Positions 44,914 to 55,718 of a DNA stretch of 64,000 nucleotides are shown here, in pieces. Position 1 is the stretch's first letter; each line of letters opens with the position of its first letter. The stretch comes from Termitomyces sp. T153 (taxonomy: Eukaryota > Basidiomycota > Agaricomycetes > Agaricales > Lyophyllaceae). The notes beneath the pieces were generated by a model, which was not told the DNA's origin, searched no databases, and saw only the letters and a program-made list of their open reading frames with translations. Made by a program: the position numbers and the translations under genes. The stretch is from the NCBI GenBank assembly GCA_018296165.2, contig JACKQL020000064.1:1-64000 (forward strand), written 5' to 3'.

Positions 44914-45016
44914 TAAAGTTGTCTACTGTATTTTTTTTTGTAAAAAATGTATCCGAAGAGCGGCAAAACAGCCAAGTCTGATTCTATTACCATAAAAGGG
45001 TTGAAATTTGTCAGCA

Positions 45017-45034
45017 TTTGTCAGCGCTGACAAA
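45017..45034. repeat. 18-bp perfect palindrome near Helitron 5' end (unit 2)
   Basis: TTTGTCAGCGCTGACAAA is preceded by a second TTTGTCAGCA half-site and lies about 80 bp inside the 5' terminus. Identical copies are in units 4 (49814-49831) and 6 (54977-54994). Being conserved in a terminal position, it may be a protein binding site of the transposition machinery; this is inference. Confidence 0.6.
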
Positions 45035-45114
45035 TTTTAGTCAGCACAGTCCAAAGTCGTCGCATATAATGGGCGCACAGCCACTTTCCCAGGAGTCGTC
45101 GCATATACTATAGA

Positions 45115-47174
45115 CGAGCTACGCCCCGTGCCTTTGGCACGGGCCTGTAGCTCTTGCTTCATCCCAGACCCAACCTCACTTCGTTCGGTTAGGTCCTCGA
45201 TATTCTACTCAATGCTTCATCCCAGACCCAACCTCACTTCGTTCGGTTAGGTCCTTGTATTTCAAACTCAATGCTAAGTCCCAGATCCAACCTCACTTCG
45301 TTCGGTTAGGTCTTTGTATTTCAAACTCAATGCTAAGTCCCAGACCCAACCTCACTTCGTTTGGTTAGGTCCTTGTATTTCAAACTCAATGCTAAGTCCC
45401 AGACCCAACCTCACTTCGTTCGGTTAGGTCTTTGTATTTCAAACTCAATGCTAAGTCCCAGATCCAACCTCACTTCATTTGGTTAGGTCCTTGTATTTTG
45501 AACTCAATGCTTAGTCCCAGACCCAACCTCACTATGTTTGGTTAGGTCTTTGTATTTTGTCAACTCAATGCCAAGATCCAAACTCAACCTCAGTTTGTCT
45601 TTTATCCCAGACCTAACCAAATGAAAGCTGACTTTGGTCTTTCTTTTTTAAATCAATGTGTTGATAGTCCTGTCATTGTCAATATTAGTAAACATAAGTC
45701 TTTACTATGATTTCAATTATATTTCACTCAATCAAATGAACTTTCCTTTATAAGTATTCCATTATTTTTAACATAATACTGAAATCCAGACCAAACCTCA
45801 CTTTGCTTGGTTAGATTTTCAATATTCCAACTCTTGCAAGTGATTAACATTAATAGATCATCTATAATATACTTGAACATTTAGAATTATTGATCAATCA
45901 AAGTCTCCTCCACCTTCTATACTCTTATTACTCATGCACTTTGAAGAGCATGTTAGACAATTTTTGGACACCAAAATATACTAAAGAGAAACAAATTAGG
46001 GAAAGCAGTCTGAGTAATGAGATATCTACAATCTCATTATTGGTATCACTAAATGATACTAATACTTAGCAATCAGACCTTTGACATCACTCATCTGTTG
46101 TCTTCAACTTGATATATCTGACTATACAATTATCTAATCACAAACCATACACCTTCAAATCAGAAATCCTGTGGATCCTCAGAAACAGGACCTAGCCTAC
46201 AGCTATTAGTAGTGACCAAAAAACCTCCTGTTCCTTAACAGAGGACCATCAACTTTTCACATTCTATATTAATACTGCCTTCTGAAACTTTTTCTATCTC
46301 AAAGTAATCTTCAATGCTCTCTTCACCAATAGTAGCATACTAAATTAAATCCACCATCCTTTTCTTAGAGGCTGTCATAATGTAGTCAAATATCTATTGA
46401 GAGCAGGAAAAGTTGGAGATGATCAGGAGTGAGTTGACTCTAAGACATAAGGAACTGATTACTGTAAAATTATAAGAATTCACACTTTCAAGTCTGAACC
46501 ATACACCTTGAAATCAGAAAGCCAGCAAACAGCTATCAGCACAGTCCAAGTATAGCTTCACTTTGTTTGGTCAAGGATTTGAATTTACAATTCAATGTTG
46601 GTACTACCTAACATCACAGAATACACATTCCAAGTTAGGGGATATCAGCAATCAAATTCAAGTCAGATTTATAGTCAAAACATACTGTATGTCATAAACC
46701 TCTCAAAGTCCCTCAAGAACCATAGTTGCCTAGAGATATACACTGGGCAACTATTCTCCTTTCCAAAGAATAAGTAGAAGCCTTTAAGAGTTAAAGAAAC
46801 ATTTTATACCACTTCTTTAGCCATTTTTGATCATGAATTTCATTGTTCTGAACTTTCTTTCTTTCCCAAAGAACAGCCAGAAGTGTTGCTTGAAGAGGTA
46901 CATCAAAAGACAGTACATTTCACATAAGTCATGCCTGAAAAAGGCTAAAAATTGCCTGAAATATCAATCTTAAGGCTTGAAGAAACAATAGATTCATGCT
47001 ATCAACCAAAGCTGTCTGTTTTTCCCTATTCAAAGTGTGAACAAAGAGCCAACTGCCTTAAAAGGCAATTCTTATGTAAGAATTGGTCAGCATTAGTCAG
47101 GCTTACTTGAGCAGAGACCCAAAAAGGCATCCACACAGCCACTTTCCCACGTCCGTCGTCGCATAATATATAGA
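45115..47174 (-). mobile_element. Helitron unit 3
   Basis: 2,060 bp. Hairpin 45116-45153 (loop CCTTTGGC instead of CCTTCGGC), about eight minisatellite copies, then roughly 1.4 kb of AT-rich non-coding DNA closely matching unit 5 (45620-46900 against 50690-52020). No coding segment. The 5' end is as in unit 1. Confidence 0.85.
45160..45620 (-). repeat. minisatellite array, unit 3 (about 8 copies)
   Basis: Same 59-bp family, increasingly degenerate toward the inside of the unit, where TTCGTTCGG becomes TATGTTTGG. Confidence 0.8.
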
Positions 47175-47216
47175 CGAGCTACGCCCCGTGCCTTTGGCAC
47201 GGGCCTGTAGCTCTTG

Positions 47217-47700
47217 CTTCATCCCAGACCCAACCTCACTTCGTTCGGTTAGGTCCTCGATATTCTACTCAATGCTTCATCCCAGACCCAACCTCACTTC
47301 GTTCGGTTAGGTCCTTGTATTTACTTAATGCTAAATCCCAGACCCAACCTCACTTCGTTCGGTTAGGTCCTTGTATTTCAAACTTAATGCTAAGTCCCAG
47401 ACCCAACCTCACTTCGTTCGGTTAGGTCCTTGTATTTCAAACTTAATGCTTCATCCCAGACCCAACCTCACTTCGTTCGGTTAGGTCCTTGTATTTCAAA
47501 CTTAATGCTAAGTCCCAGACCCAACCTCACTTCGTTCGGTTAGGTCCTTGTATTTCAAACTCAATGCTAAGTCCCAGACCCAACCTCACTTCGTTCAGTT
47601 AGGTCCTTGTATTTCAAACTCAATGCCAAGTCCCAGACCCAACCTCACTTCGTTCGGTTAGGTCCTTGTATTTCAAACTCAATGCCAAGTCCCAGAACTA
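47217..47700 (-). repeat. minisatellite array, unit 4 (about 8 copies)
   Basis: The most homogeneous array: nearly all copies retain CACTTCGTTCGGTTAGG. Confidence 0.85.
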
Positions 47701-48365
47701 TTGAGAATATCTATACTACACTGTCAACTCATATACATTAGGTGCTGAAATTCACAGAGATTAGCAATTTGGTGTTTGAAAGAGATCTACCTTAAAAGCA
47801 GAAAGCCAATAACTGTTTAGAAAAGAAAATGGATAATACTTGAATTAGTTCTCAGACAAATATAGAAAAAGCATACCTGCAAAGCTACTGAACACTCAGA
47901 AAAGGAGCCTAATGAAGAATGTAGTGAAGTCTGATTTCAGCCATGATTAGTCCATAAAAGTTACACTCAGAAAGGGAGTATACCTAGCCCAATTCAGCTT
48001 CAATATAGAAACAACCACCAAAATCAGCCATTGAACAATTAAGCAAAGAAAAGAAAGCTCACCTGAAAGAAGAGAAAGCTACTCAATGCTCAGAAAAAGT
48101 CTAAAGAAGGATGCAATAGTGAAAATCTGGTTATCAGCTATGATCAGTGATTGGAGATGACAAAAAGTAGAGCATACATGGCCAGTTAAGTGTAAAAACC
48201 TCCAAAAGAGGGTCAGTAGAGTCTATCAGGCCAATCAAAGTTTCTTCTCACAGTATCAGAGCAGAGAGAATGGTTGATGCTTCAGATTGGAAAGAGAGGT
48301 CAAAAGAAAGAGTGATTCGGTGCGATGATTGATCTTTGCCACACACCAAAGGAAAAGGCCGAAAA

Positions 48366-48893
48366 TTAGAGGCCAGCCAAGTTATGTAATTTTACATAAG
48401 CATTACATAAGGAATCTTCCCAGGTTATTGGAAGATTGAGGCACAGCCACTTTCCCAGGAGTCGTCGCATAGTATATAGATTAGCAAGGCCAAGCAAAAC
48501 AGTCATGGATTTGTAACTGTTCAAGTCTCCTTTGATTCCTAGCTTGTTGCCTTTGGCTTTCAGGAGTAGTAGGTGGTTGCCTATAACATCCATTGTTAAG
48601 CAATTTAACAGTCAAAAACCATTAAAATTGACTTGCATGATGAGATATTTGATGTATCAATAGCTCAATGTGGTTAAGGAGTTACTAATAAGCTTGTTAG
48701 TCAACATCAATCAATCAATAGATGTGACGAAACATACTTTGTCGTGTGGCCTCCTTTCCACAACTTCGGAAATGCCCATTGTTTGGTCATGTTGTGTCAA
48801 AAAACGCGCGAGGCGTGAAAAACAGTGTCCACTAAATCGCGTTTGGCCTTTTTGACACCTGCAGACTATCTGGCATGTTTCACACATAGTCAA
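48366..48893 (-). pseudogene. Helitron-borne Cys ORF, truncated copy in unit 4
   Basis: Almost the same as 42604-43131, including the truncation next to an internal 5'-terminus-like sequence (about 48466-48483). The shared break shows that units 1 and 4 descend from one already rearranged element. Confidence 0.5.
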
Positions 48894-49074
48894 AAGATTG
48901 CATATATTTATTAAAGCTGTCTACTGTAATTTTTCTTCAAGAAAACATGTTCAAATGGCCAAAAACAGCCAACTTGTATCATGTTCACCTTTAAAAGGCA
49001 ATTCTTATGTAAGAATTGGTCAGCATTAGTCAGGCTTACTTGAGCAAAGACCCAAAAAGGCATGGAAAATGGAT

Positions 49075-49692
49075 CAGCAGCAGCAACTGGCTGCCTAATA
49101 GGTCTTCCTGAAGAGCTAGAAGTGGTGGCTATAGCTTGGTGATTAAGCCTCAAACCCTCAGATCCCATACCCCCAGATCCCATAGATTGATTAATACCCC
49201 CAGTTCCCATACCCCCAGGCCCAAATTGAAGTGGTGGAACAACCACAGTATTGATCTGTTCCAAAGATCTATTGTTTCTATTTGCTCGACGATTGTCAGG
49301 ATCTGTCATTTGTAACTGTTCAAGTCTCCTTTGATTCCTAGCTTGTTGCCTTTGGCTTTCAGGAGTAGTAGGTGGTTGCCTATAACATCCATTGTTAAGC
49401 AATTTAACAGTCAAAAACCATTAAAATTGACTTGCATGATGAGATATTTGATGTATCAATAGCTCAATGTGGTTAAGGAGTTACTAATAAGCTTGTTAGT
49501 CAACATCAATCAATCAATAGATGTGACGAAACATACTTTGTCGTGTGGCCTCCTTTCCACAACCTCGGAAATGCCCATTGTTTGGTCATATTGTGTCAAA
49601 AAACGCGCGAGGCGTGAAAAACAGTGTCCACTAAATCGCGTTTGGCCTTTTTCATCCCTGCAGACTAATTGGCACCTTTTACACATAGTCAA
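49075..49692 (-). CDS. Helitron-borne ORF with CxxC start, second copy in unit 4
   Basis: Part 1 (49692-49510) reads MTMCKRCQLVCRDEKGQTRF..., and part 2 (49414 to about 49075) reads NNGCYRQPPTTPESQRQQARNQRRLEQLQMTDPDN... then a Gly-rich run with an extra GSEGLRLNHQ insertion relative to unit 2. It breaks off at the internal fusion point. Function unknown; it is taken as the N-terminal remnant of the element's own protein. Confidence 0.45.
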
Positions 49693-49902
49693 AAGATAGT
49701 ATATATGTATTAAAGCTGTCTACTGCATTTGTTTTGGTAAAAAACTTATCCGAAGAGCGTAAAAACAGCCAAATCTGATTGTATTACCATAAAAGGGTTG
49801 AAATTTGTCAGCATTTGTCAGCGCTGACAAATTTTAGTCAGCAGAAAAGTCGTCGCATAGGCGCAGCCACTTTCCCACATCCGTCGTCGCATAATATATA
49901 GA

Positions 49903-52822
49903 CGAGCTACGCCCCGTGCCTTCGGCACGGGCCTGTAGCTCTTGCTTCATCCCAGACCCAACCTCACTTCGTTCGGTTAGGTCCTCGATATTCTACTCAA
50001 TGCTTCATCCCAGACCCAACCTCACTTCGTTCGGTTAGGTCCTTGTATTTCAAACTTAATGCTTCATCCCAGACCCAACCTCACTTCGTTCGGTTAGGTC
50101 TTTGTATTTCAAACTTAATGCTTCATCCCAGACCCAACCTCACTTTGTTCGGTTAGGTCCTTGTATTTCAAACTCAATGCTAATTTCCAGACCCAACCTC
50201 ACTTCGTTCGGTTAGGTCTTTGTATTTCTAACTCAGTGCTTCATCCCAGACCCAACCTCACTTCATTCAGTTGGGTCCTTGTAATTCAAATTTAATGCTT
50301 CATCCCAGACCCAACCTCACTTTGTTTGGTTAGGTCCTTGTAATTCAAACTCAGTGCTTCATCCCAGACCCAACCTCACTTTGTTTGGTTAGGTCCTTGT
50401 AATTCAAACTCAGTGCTTCATCCCAGACCCAACCTCACTTTGTTCAGTTAGGTCCTTGTATTTCAAACTCAATGCTTCATCCCAGACCCAACCTCACTTT
50501 GTTTAGTTAGGTCTTTGTATTTCCTCAACTCAATGCTTAGTCCCAGACACAACCTCACTATGTTTGGTTAGGTCTTTGTATTTTCCTCAACTCAATGCTT
50601 AGTCCCAGACCCAACCTCACTATGTTCACTTAGGTCTTTGTATTTCCTCAACTCATTGCCAAGATCTAAACTCAACCTCAGTTTGTCTTTCATGTTATTG
50701 ATAAGTGTTCCTCAATAAAGTAATTAAGATTGTCATATTAATGGGCTTTCCCACTCATCTCTTTCACTATGCTGACTTTGGTCTTTCTTTTTTAAATCAA
50801 TGTGTTGATAGTCCTGTCATTGTCAATGTCAATAAATATAAGTCTTTACTATCATTTCAATTATATTTCACTCAGTCAAATGAACTTTCCTTTATAAGTA
50901 TTCCATTATTTTTAACATAATGCTAAAATCCAGACCAAACCTCACTTTGCTTGGTTAGATTTTCAATATTCCAACTCTTGCAAGCAATTAACATTAATAG
51001 ATCATCTATAATATACTTGATCATTTAGAATTATTGATCAATCAAAGTCTCCTCCACCTTCTATCCCTTTATTACTCATGCACTTTGAAGAGCATGTTGG
51101 ACAATTTTTGGACACCAAAATATACTAAAGAGAAACAAATCAGAGAAAGCAGTCTGAGTAATGAGATATCTACAATCTCATTTATGGTATTACTAAATGG
51201 TACTAATACTTAGCAATTAGACCTTTGACATCACTCATCTGTTGTCTTCAACTTGATATATCTGACTATACAATCATCTAATCACAAACCATACACCTTC
51301 AAATCAAAAACTCCATGAATCCTCAGAAGCAGGATGTAACCTACAGCTAGTAGCAATCCAGTCTATTCAAACATAGATATATGTCATAGTACTGAGCAAA
51401 AAACCTCCTATTCCAGTTCCTTAACAGAAGACTATCAACTTTACACATTCTATATCAATACTGCCTTCTGAAGCCTTTTCCATCTCAAAGCAATCTTCAA
51501 TGCTCTCTTCACTAATAGTAGCATAATAAATTAAACCCACCATTCTTTTCTCAGAGGCTGTCATAATGTAGTCAAATTTTTATTGAGAGCAGCAAAAGTT
51601 GAAGATGATCAGGAGTAAGTTGACTCCAAGCTGATTACTGTAAAACTATAAGAATTCATACTTTCAAGTCTGAACCATACACCTTGGAATCAGAAAGCCA
51701 GCACACAGCTATCAGCACAGTTCAAATATAGCCTCACTTTGTTTGATTTTACAATTTAATGTTGGTACCACCTAACATCACAGAATACACTTCCAAGTCA
51801 GAGGCTATCAGCAATCAGACTCAAGTCAGATTTATAGTCAAAACATAGTGTATGCCATAAACTTCTCAAAGTCCTTCAGGAACCATAGGTTGCCTAGGGA
51901 TATACACAGGGCAATCATTCTCCTTTCTAAAAAATAAGTAGAAGCTTTTCAGAGTCAAAGAAACATCTTATACCACTTCTTTGGCCATTTTTGATCATAA
52001 ATTCATTGTTCTGAACTTTTTCTGATAATCCAGCATCCTTTTTCAGAGGCTGTCATAATGTAGTCAAATATCTATTGAGAGCAGGAAAAGTTGGAGATGA
52101 TCAGGAGTAAGTTGAGGAACTGATTACTGTAAAGCTATAAGAATTCACACTTTCAAGTCTGAACCATACACCTTGAAATCAAAAAGCCAGCACACAGCTA
52201 TCAGCACAGCCCAAGTATAGCCTCACTTTGTTTGGTTGAGGATTTGATTTACAATTCAATATTGGTACCACCTCACATCACAGAATACACATTCCAAGTT
52301 AGGAGATATCAGCAATCAAATTCAAGTCAGATTTATGGTCAAAACATATTGTATGTCATAAACCTCTCAAAGTCCCTCAGGAACCACAGTTGCCTAGGGA
52401 TATACACAGGGCAACTATGCTCCTTTTAAAAGAATAAGTAGAAACTTTTAAGAGTCAAAGAAACATGTTATGCCATTTCTTTGGCCATTTTGATCATGAA
52501 AATTCATTGTCTTGGACTTTTTTGATATAAGGAATATGGGCATGGGACATGAGAAGTGTTGCTTGAAGAGGTACATCAAAAGACAGTACATTTCACATAA
52601 GTCATGCCTGAAAAAGGCTAAAAATTGCCTGAAATATCAATCTTAAGGCTTGAAGAAACAATAGATTCATGCTATCAACCAAAGCTGTCTGTTTTTCCCT
52701 ATTCAAAGTGCGAAAAACAGCCAAGTTACCCAAAAAGGAAGGTTCTTGGTCAGCCTTACTAAGCAGAAAAGTCGTCGCATAGGCGCAGCCACATTCCCAC
52801 GGGTCGTCCCATATATTATAGA
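49903..52822 (-). mobile_element. Helitron unit 5
   Basis: 2,920 bp. Hairpin 49904-49941, the longest minisatellite (about 13 copies), then AT-rich non-coding DNA homologous to unit 3. A roughly 480-bp stretch is tandemly duplicated inside the unit (about 51555-51990 against 52045-52500; both begin near AGAGGCTGTCATAATGTAGTC). The 5' end is slightly changed (CATATATTATAGA). Confidence 0.85.
49945..50695 (-). repeat. minisatellite array, unit 5 (about 13 copies)
   Basis: Longest array of the 59-bp family. The copies next to the hairpin keep TTCGTTCGG, while the inner ones have TTTGTTTGG or TATGTTTGG, giving a clear age gradient. Confidence 0.85.
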
Positions 52823-52866
52823 CGAGCTACGCCCCGTGCCTTCGGCACGGGCCTGTAGCTCTTGCT

Positions 52867-53265
52867 TCATCCCAGACCCAACCTCACTTCGTTCGGTTAG
52901 GTCCTCGATATTCTATTCAATGCTTCATCCCAGACCCAACCTCACTTCGTTCGGTTAGGTCCTTGTATTTCAAACTTAATGCTAAGTCCCAGACCCAACC
53001 TCACTTCGTTCGGTTAGGTCCTTGTAGTTCAAACGTAATGCTTCATCCCAGACCCAACCTCACTTCGTTCGGTTAGGTCCTTGTATTTCAAACTTAATGC
53101 TAAGTCCCAGACCCAACCTCACTTCGTTCGGTTAGGTCTTTGTATTTCAAACTCAATGCTAATTCCCAGACCCAACCTCACTTCGTTCAGTTAGGTCTTT
53201 GTATTTCAAACTCAGTGCTTCATCCCAGACCCAACCTCACTTTGTTCAGTTAGGTCTTTGTATTT
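52867..53265 (-). repeat. minisatellite array, unit 6 (about 7 copies)
   Basis: Same 59-bp family and the same gradient from CpG-containing to CpG-free copies away from the hairpin. Confidence 0.85.
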
Positions 53266-53569
53266 TGTTGACCAAGTGTTGCTTTTCTCTTACCATTCAT
53301 TACACTGAGATTTCATCTATAAACCAATCATGTATCTATATTACATTATTAACAAAATACTACAATGTCCACTGGTATATATTAGAGATGCTGAAAATTA
53401 AATTATAAAAGTTAGTACTAACCAACCAATTATTTAAACTGTGACACTTACATTTGTAAACCATTAAGAATATCTATACTACATGGTCCAGCTATAGACA
53501 TTAGGTGCTAAAGTTCATAGAAGTTAGCAATTTCTTGCTTGAGTCCAACAAAACTCACACTTACATTTG

Positions 53570-54690
53570 TAAACCATTCAGGATTTCCTGATAGACAATA
53601 TTTGCAGTCTTTCTTGATGTGTTTTCTGGGTCCAAGATGACTTTGATACGATCTCCTGATGTGCACCTAGAGAGTGCAACATAAAGTTGGCCATGTGAAA
53701 AAACTCCTGATCAAAGGTCCAATCCAACATGCTTGACTGATTGACCCTGAGACTTGTTGATAGTCATAGCAAAGGCCAATCGAACTGGAAATTGTCTCCT
53801 GCGCAATGGAATTGGCAAATCTTCTTCAGACACATCCATGTTGATTCTTGGAATCAAAACAATTGATCCTGCAAACTTGGCATCCCCACTGATGATCCTA
53901 CATCTGAGAACTCTGGTGCTGATGTGAGTGACAATCATTCTTGTCCCATTGCAAAGTCCTTTGGTTGTATCCAGATTCCTGAGCAGCATAACAGGAACAC
54001 CAATCTTCAGAGCCAATTTAGCCAAGGGCAAACTGCTGGCTCTGAGAGAGTTGAGGTATTCCATTGGATACAATGCAAGACCATTAGGATTTCCATCATC
54101 AGATATGACAGAGTCTGCACTCTGCAAGATTTTCTCTTCTCCTGGACATTTCTGCAGAACTTCAGAGTTGATATCCTCTACATCAGAGTTCTTGCCAGAA
54201 AGGATGGTACGGTCCAGATAATACTGATCATCTTGATGGTGATCAATATGAGGATAAGTGGAAGAGATCAATCCAGTGACAGAATTGTCATTACAGATCA
54301 TGGTTTCTGGAAGTTGTACTGTTTCTCCAGGCCCAAGGTTTTTTCCAGCACCAACATCCAATAACCAAGCTGCATGAGCAATGTTATCAGGAGTCTGATC
54401 CAATCTCATGTTTTGAACCAAGTAGTGGACTTGAATTTGATCCCAAAGTCTTCCCCTTTTGAGTGAAGCAGCAATCATCTGCTGCCTGAGTCCTCGTTGG
54501 ATAACTGGGAGAGTTTGCCTAAAATCTCCTCCAAACACCACAGTCACTCCACCAAAAGGAACATCCTTCTCCAGGATGTCTCTGAACCCTCGATCCACAG
54601 AGTCAATGGCATTTTTGTGTTGCATTGGGACTTCATCCCAAATAACAACCTTGGTCTGGAGTAAGAGTTGAGATAACTGAGTTCCTCTTT
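53570..54690 (-). pseudogene. Helitron Pif1-like helicase, C-terminal part
   Basis: A continuous frame starts near 54690 with Walker B VVIWDEVPMQHK (about 54615-54650), then GGDFRQTLPVI, a VQNMRL block, KIGVPVMLLRNLD...LCNGTRM, LPFAMTINKSQGQS-like AFAMTINKSQGQSVKHVGLDL, one TGA (53711-53713), and in the same frame [22 protein letters not shown] to about 53600. These are the Pif1/Helitron superfamily 1 helicase motifs II to VI. Walker A and the whole Rep domain are missing at the 5' side. The single TGA lies where relatives have Arg (GLDLR), so it is probably a CGA-to-TGA change. Confidence 0.85.
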
Positions 54691-55065
54691 TGATATTTTT
54701 TGATCACAAATTCATTGTTCTGAACTTTTTTTGATAAGAAATACATGCATGGGACATGTTCCTTTCTCAAAAAACAGCTAGAAGTGTTCCACACATAGGT
54801 AAGCCCCAAAAAAAGCTGAAAATAGTGAAATATTGCCTGAAATATCAAGTCTGGCACCTTTCACACATAGTCAAAAGATGTATTAAAGTTGTCTACTGTA
54901 TTTTTTTTTTGGAAAAAATGCATCTGAAGAGCAGCAAAACAGCCTGTTACCATAAAAGGGTTGAAATTTGTCAGCATTTGTCAGCGCTGACAAATTTTAG
55001 TCAGCAGAAAAGTCGTCGCATAGGCGCAGCCACATTCCCACGTCCGTCGTCGCATAATATATAGA

Positions 55066-55718
55066 TTGGTCATCAGTATGTTGTATTTGGCCCACATGCC
55101 TTGGCATGGCCGGAGCAAAGGGTGACGTCCAGGAAGCGCGGAAAGCCCCGCAGAGCTCGCTGTTATACAAATCGACTTGTACTGTATTTAAAGTCGTAAG
55201 CATAACGAGAAACGATGTCAGTCGACAGGACAGGTCCCACCGCAAATTTCGATATTGGCGTATCTGTTCGGCTAGAGTAGAAAGAGTAAAGAAGCCCCAT
55301 TAAAAACAGCAATGTTTGCTCGGGACGGGTAAGTGTTAGTGCTAAGTACGACCGGCTTATTATACACCCACCTAAAGGCATCATGTCTGGACACTGTTGA
55401 CGAAGCGATTTTTGTGTGCTCTTCAAAAGATCGTCGATCAGCTGGTAAATGCCCAAATTTAGTTGATATCGTGTACTGCTGGCACTGGAACCTGTTTCCA
55501 TTGGAAACCTATCATACCATTTTCTGAACAGATTCTTCCTTTGGAGAAAGGCTTCTCGTTGAGAGCCTTTTTCCATTGAAGATATAGTATCCAGAAATGG
55601 CATAACCGGTTTCCTTCTCAGTATTCCTTGCGGAAACACTATTAGCTGCCGATGATGACAAAGCACATGACATGCGCGGCCAGAACCCTTGAAAGGGTAC
55701 CGAGTTACTGTGTGCCAT
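55066..55718. promoter_or_regulatory. host spacer between Helitron array and USB1
   Basis: Before the array was inserted, this stretch plus 45 bp separated the divergent UreG and USB1 start codons, so it probably contains both native promoters. A minus-strand open frame of 167 codons (55666-55163) lies within it; no family was recognised and it may be chance or part of an unknown gene. Confidence 0.45.

Larger units (their letters stand above)
43346..45114 (-). mobile_element. Helitron unit 2
   Basis: 1,769 bp. Hairpin 43347-43384, about eight minisatellite copies, then the fuller two-part Cys ORF. Near the 5' end is the perfect 18-bp palindrome TTTGTCAGCGCTGACAAA (45017-45034), followed by GTCGTCGCATAATGGGCGC and the 5' terminus. 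Confidence 0.85.
47175..49902 (-). mobile_element. Helitron unit 4 (composite)
   Basis: 2,728 bp. Hairpin 47176-47213 and about eight minisatellite copies. The part 47690-49060 is almost identical to 41930-43300 of unit 1, but stops just before the 5' terminus and is fused at about 49062 to a unit-2-like 5' half (49063-49902). It therefore holds two copies of the Cys ORF (48893-48366 and 49692-49075) and one palindrome (49814-49831). This looks like recombination or template switching between two element types. Confidence 0.8.
41646..55065 (-). mobile_element. head-to-tail tandem array of six Helitrons
   Basis: On the minus strand the block begins 5'-TCTATATATTATGCGACGAC (right end) and ends with a hairpin and CTCG-3' (left end), inserted between A and T (host CCAA^TTTGG on that strand). 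These are Helitron features: 5' TC, 3' hairpin, CTRR-like end (here CTCG) and A^T insertion with no target duplication. Five internal junctions, at 43345/43346, 45114/45115, 47174/47175, 49902/49903 and 52822/52823, join the CTCG end of one unit directly to the TCTATA end of the next. Units are 1.7, 1.8, 2.1, 2.7, 2.9 and 2.2 kb. A helicase fragment in unit 6 supports the class. DNA on both sides is ordinary host sequence. Confidence 0.88.
52823..55065 (-). mobile_element. Helitron unit 6 with helicase fragment (5'-most unit)
   Basis: 2,243 bp. Hairpin 52824-52861, about seven minisatellite copies, a Pif1-type helicase fragment (54690-53570), a very short start of the Cys ORF (MCERCQ near 54860-54875), the palindrome at 54977-54994 and the outer 5' terminus TCTATATATT at 55065. 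Only this unit has helicase sequence; it is the most likely source class for the array's mobility, but is itself broken. Confidence 0.85.

Noticed and set aside
49945..50695. CRISPR-like array (regular repeats with apparent spacers)
   Set aside because: The whole 59-bp unit is repeated, including the part between cores, so there are no unique spacers. It is a minisatellite inside a eukaryotic Helitron.
41646..55065. Array as a mitochondrial insertion (hairpins resemble fungal mitochondrial GC clusters)
   Set aside because: The hairpins lie only at the unit ends, next to 5' TC and A^T insertion borders, and a Helitron helicase is present. The Helitron explanation accounts for all of it.
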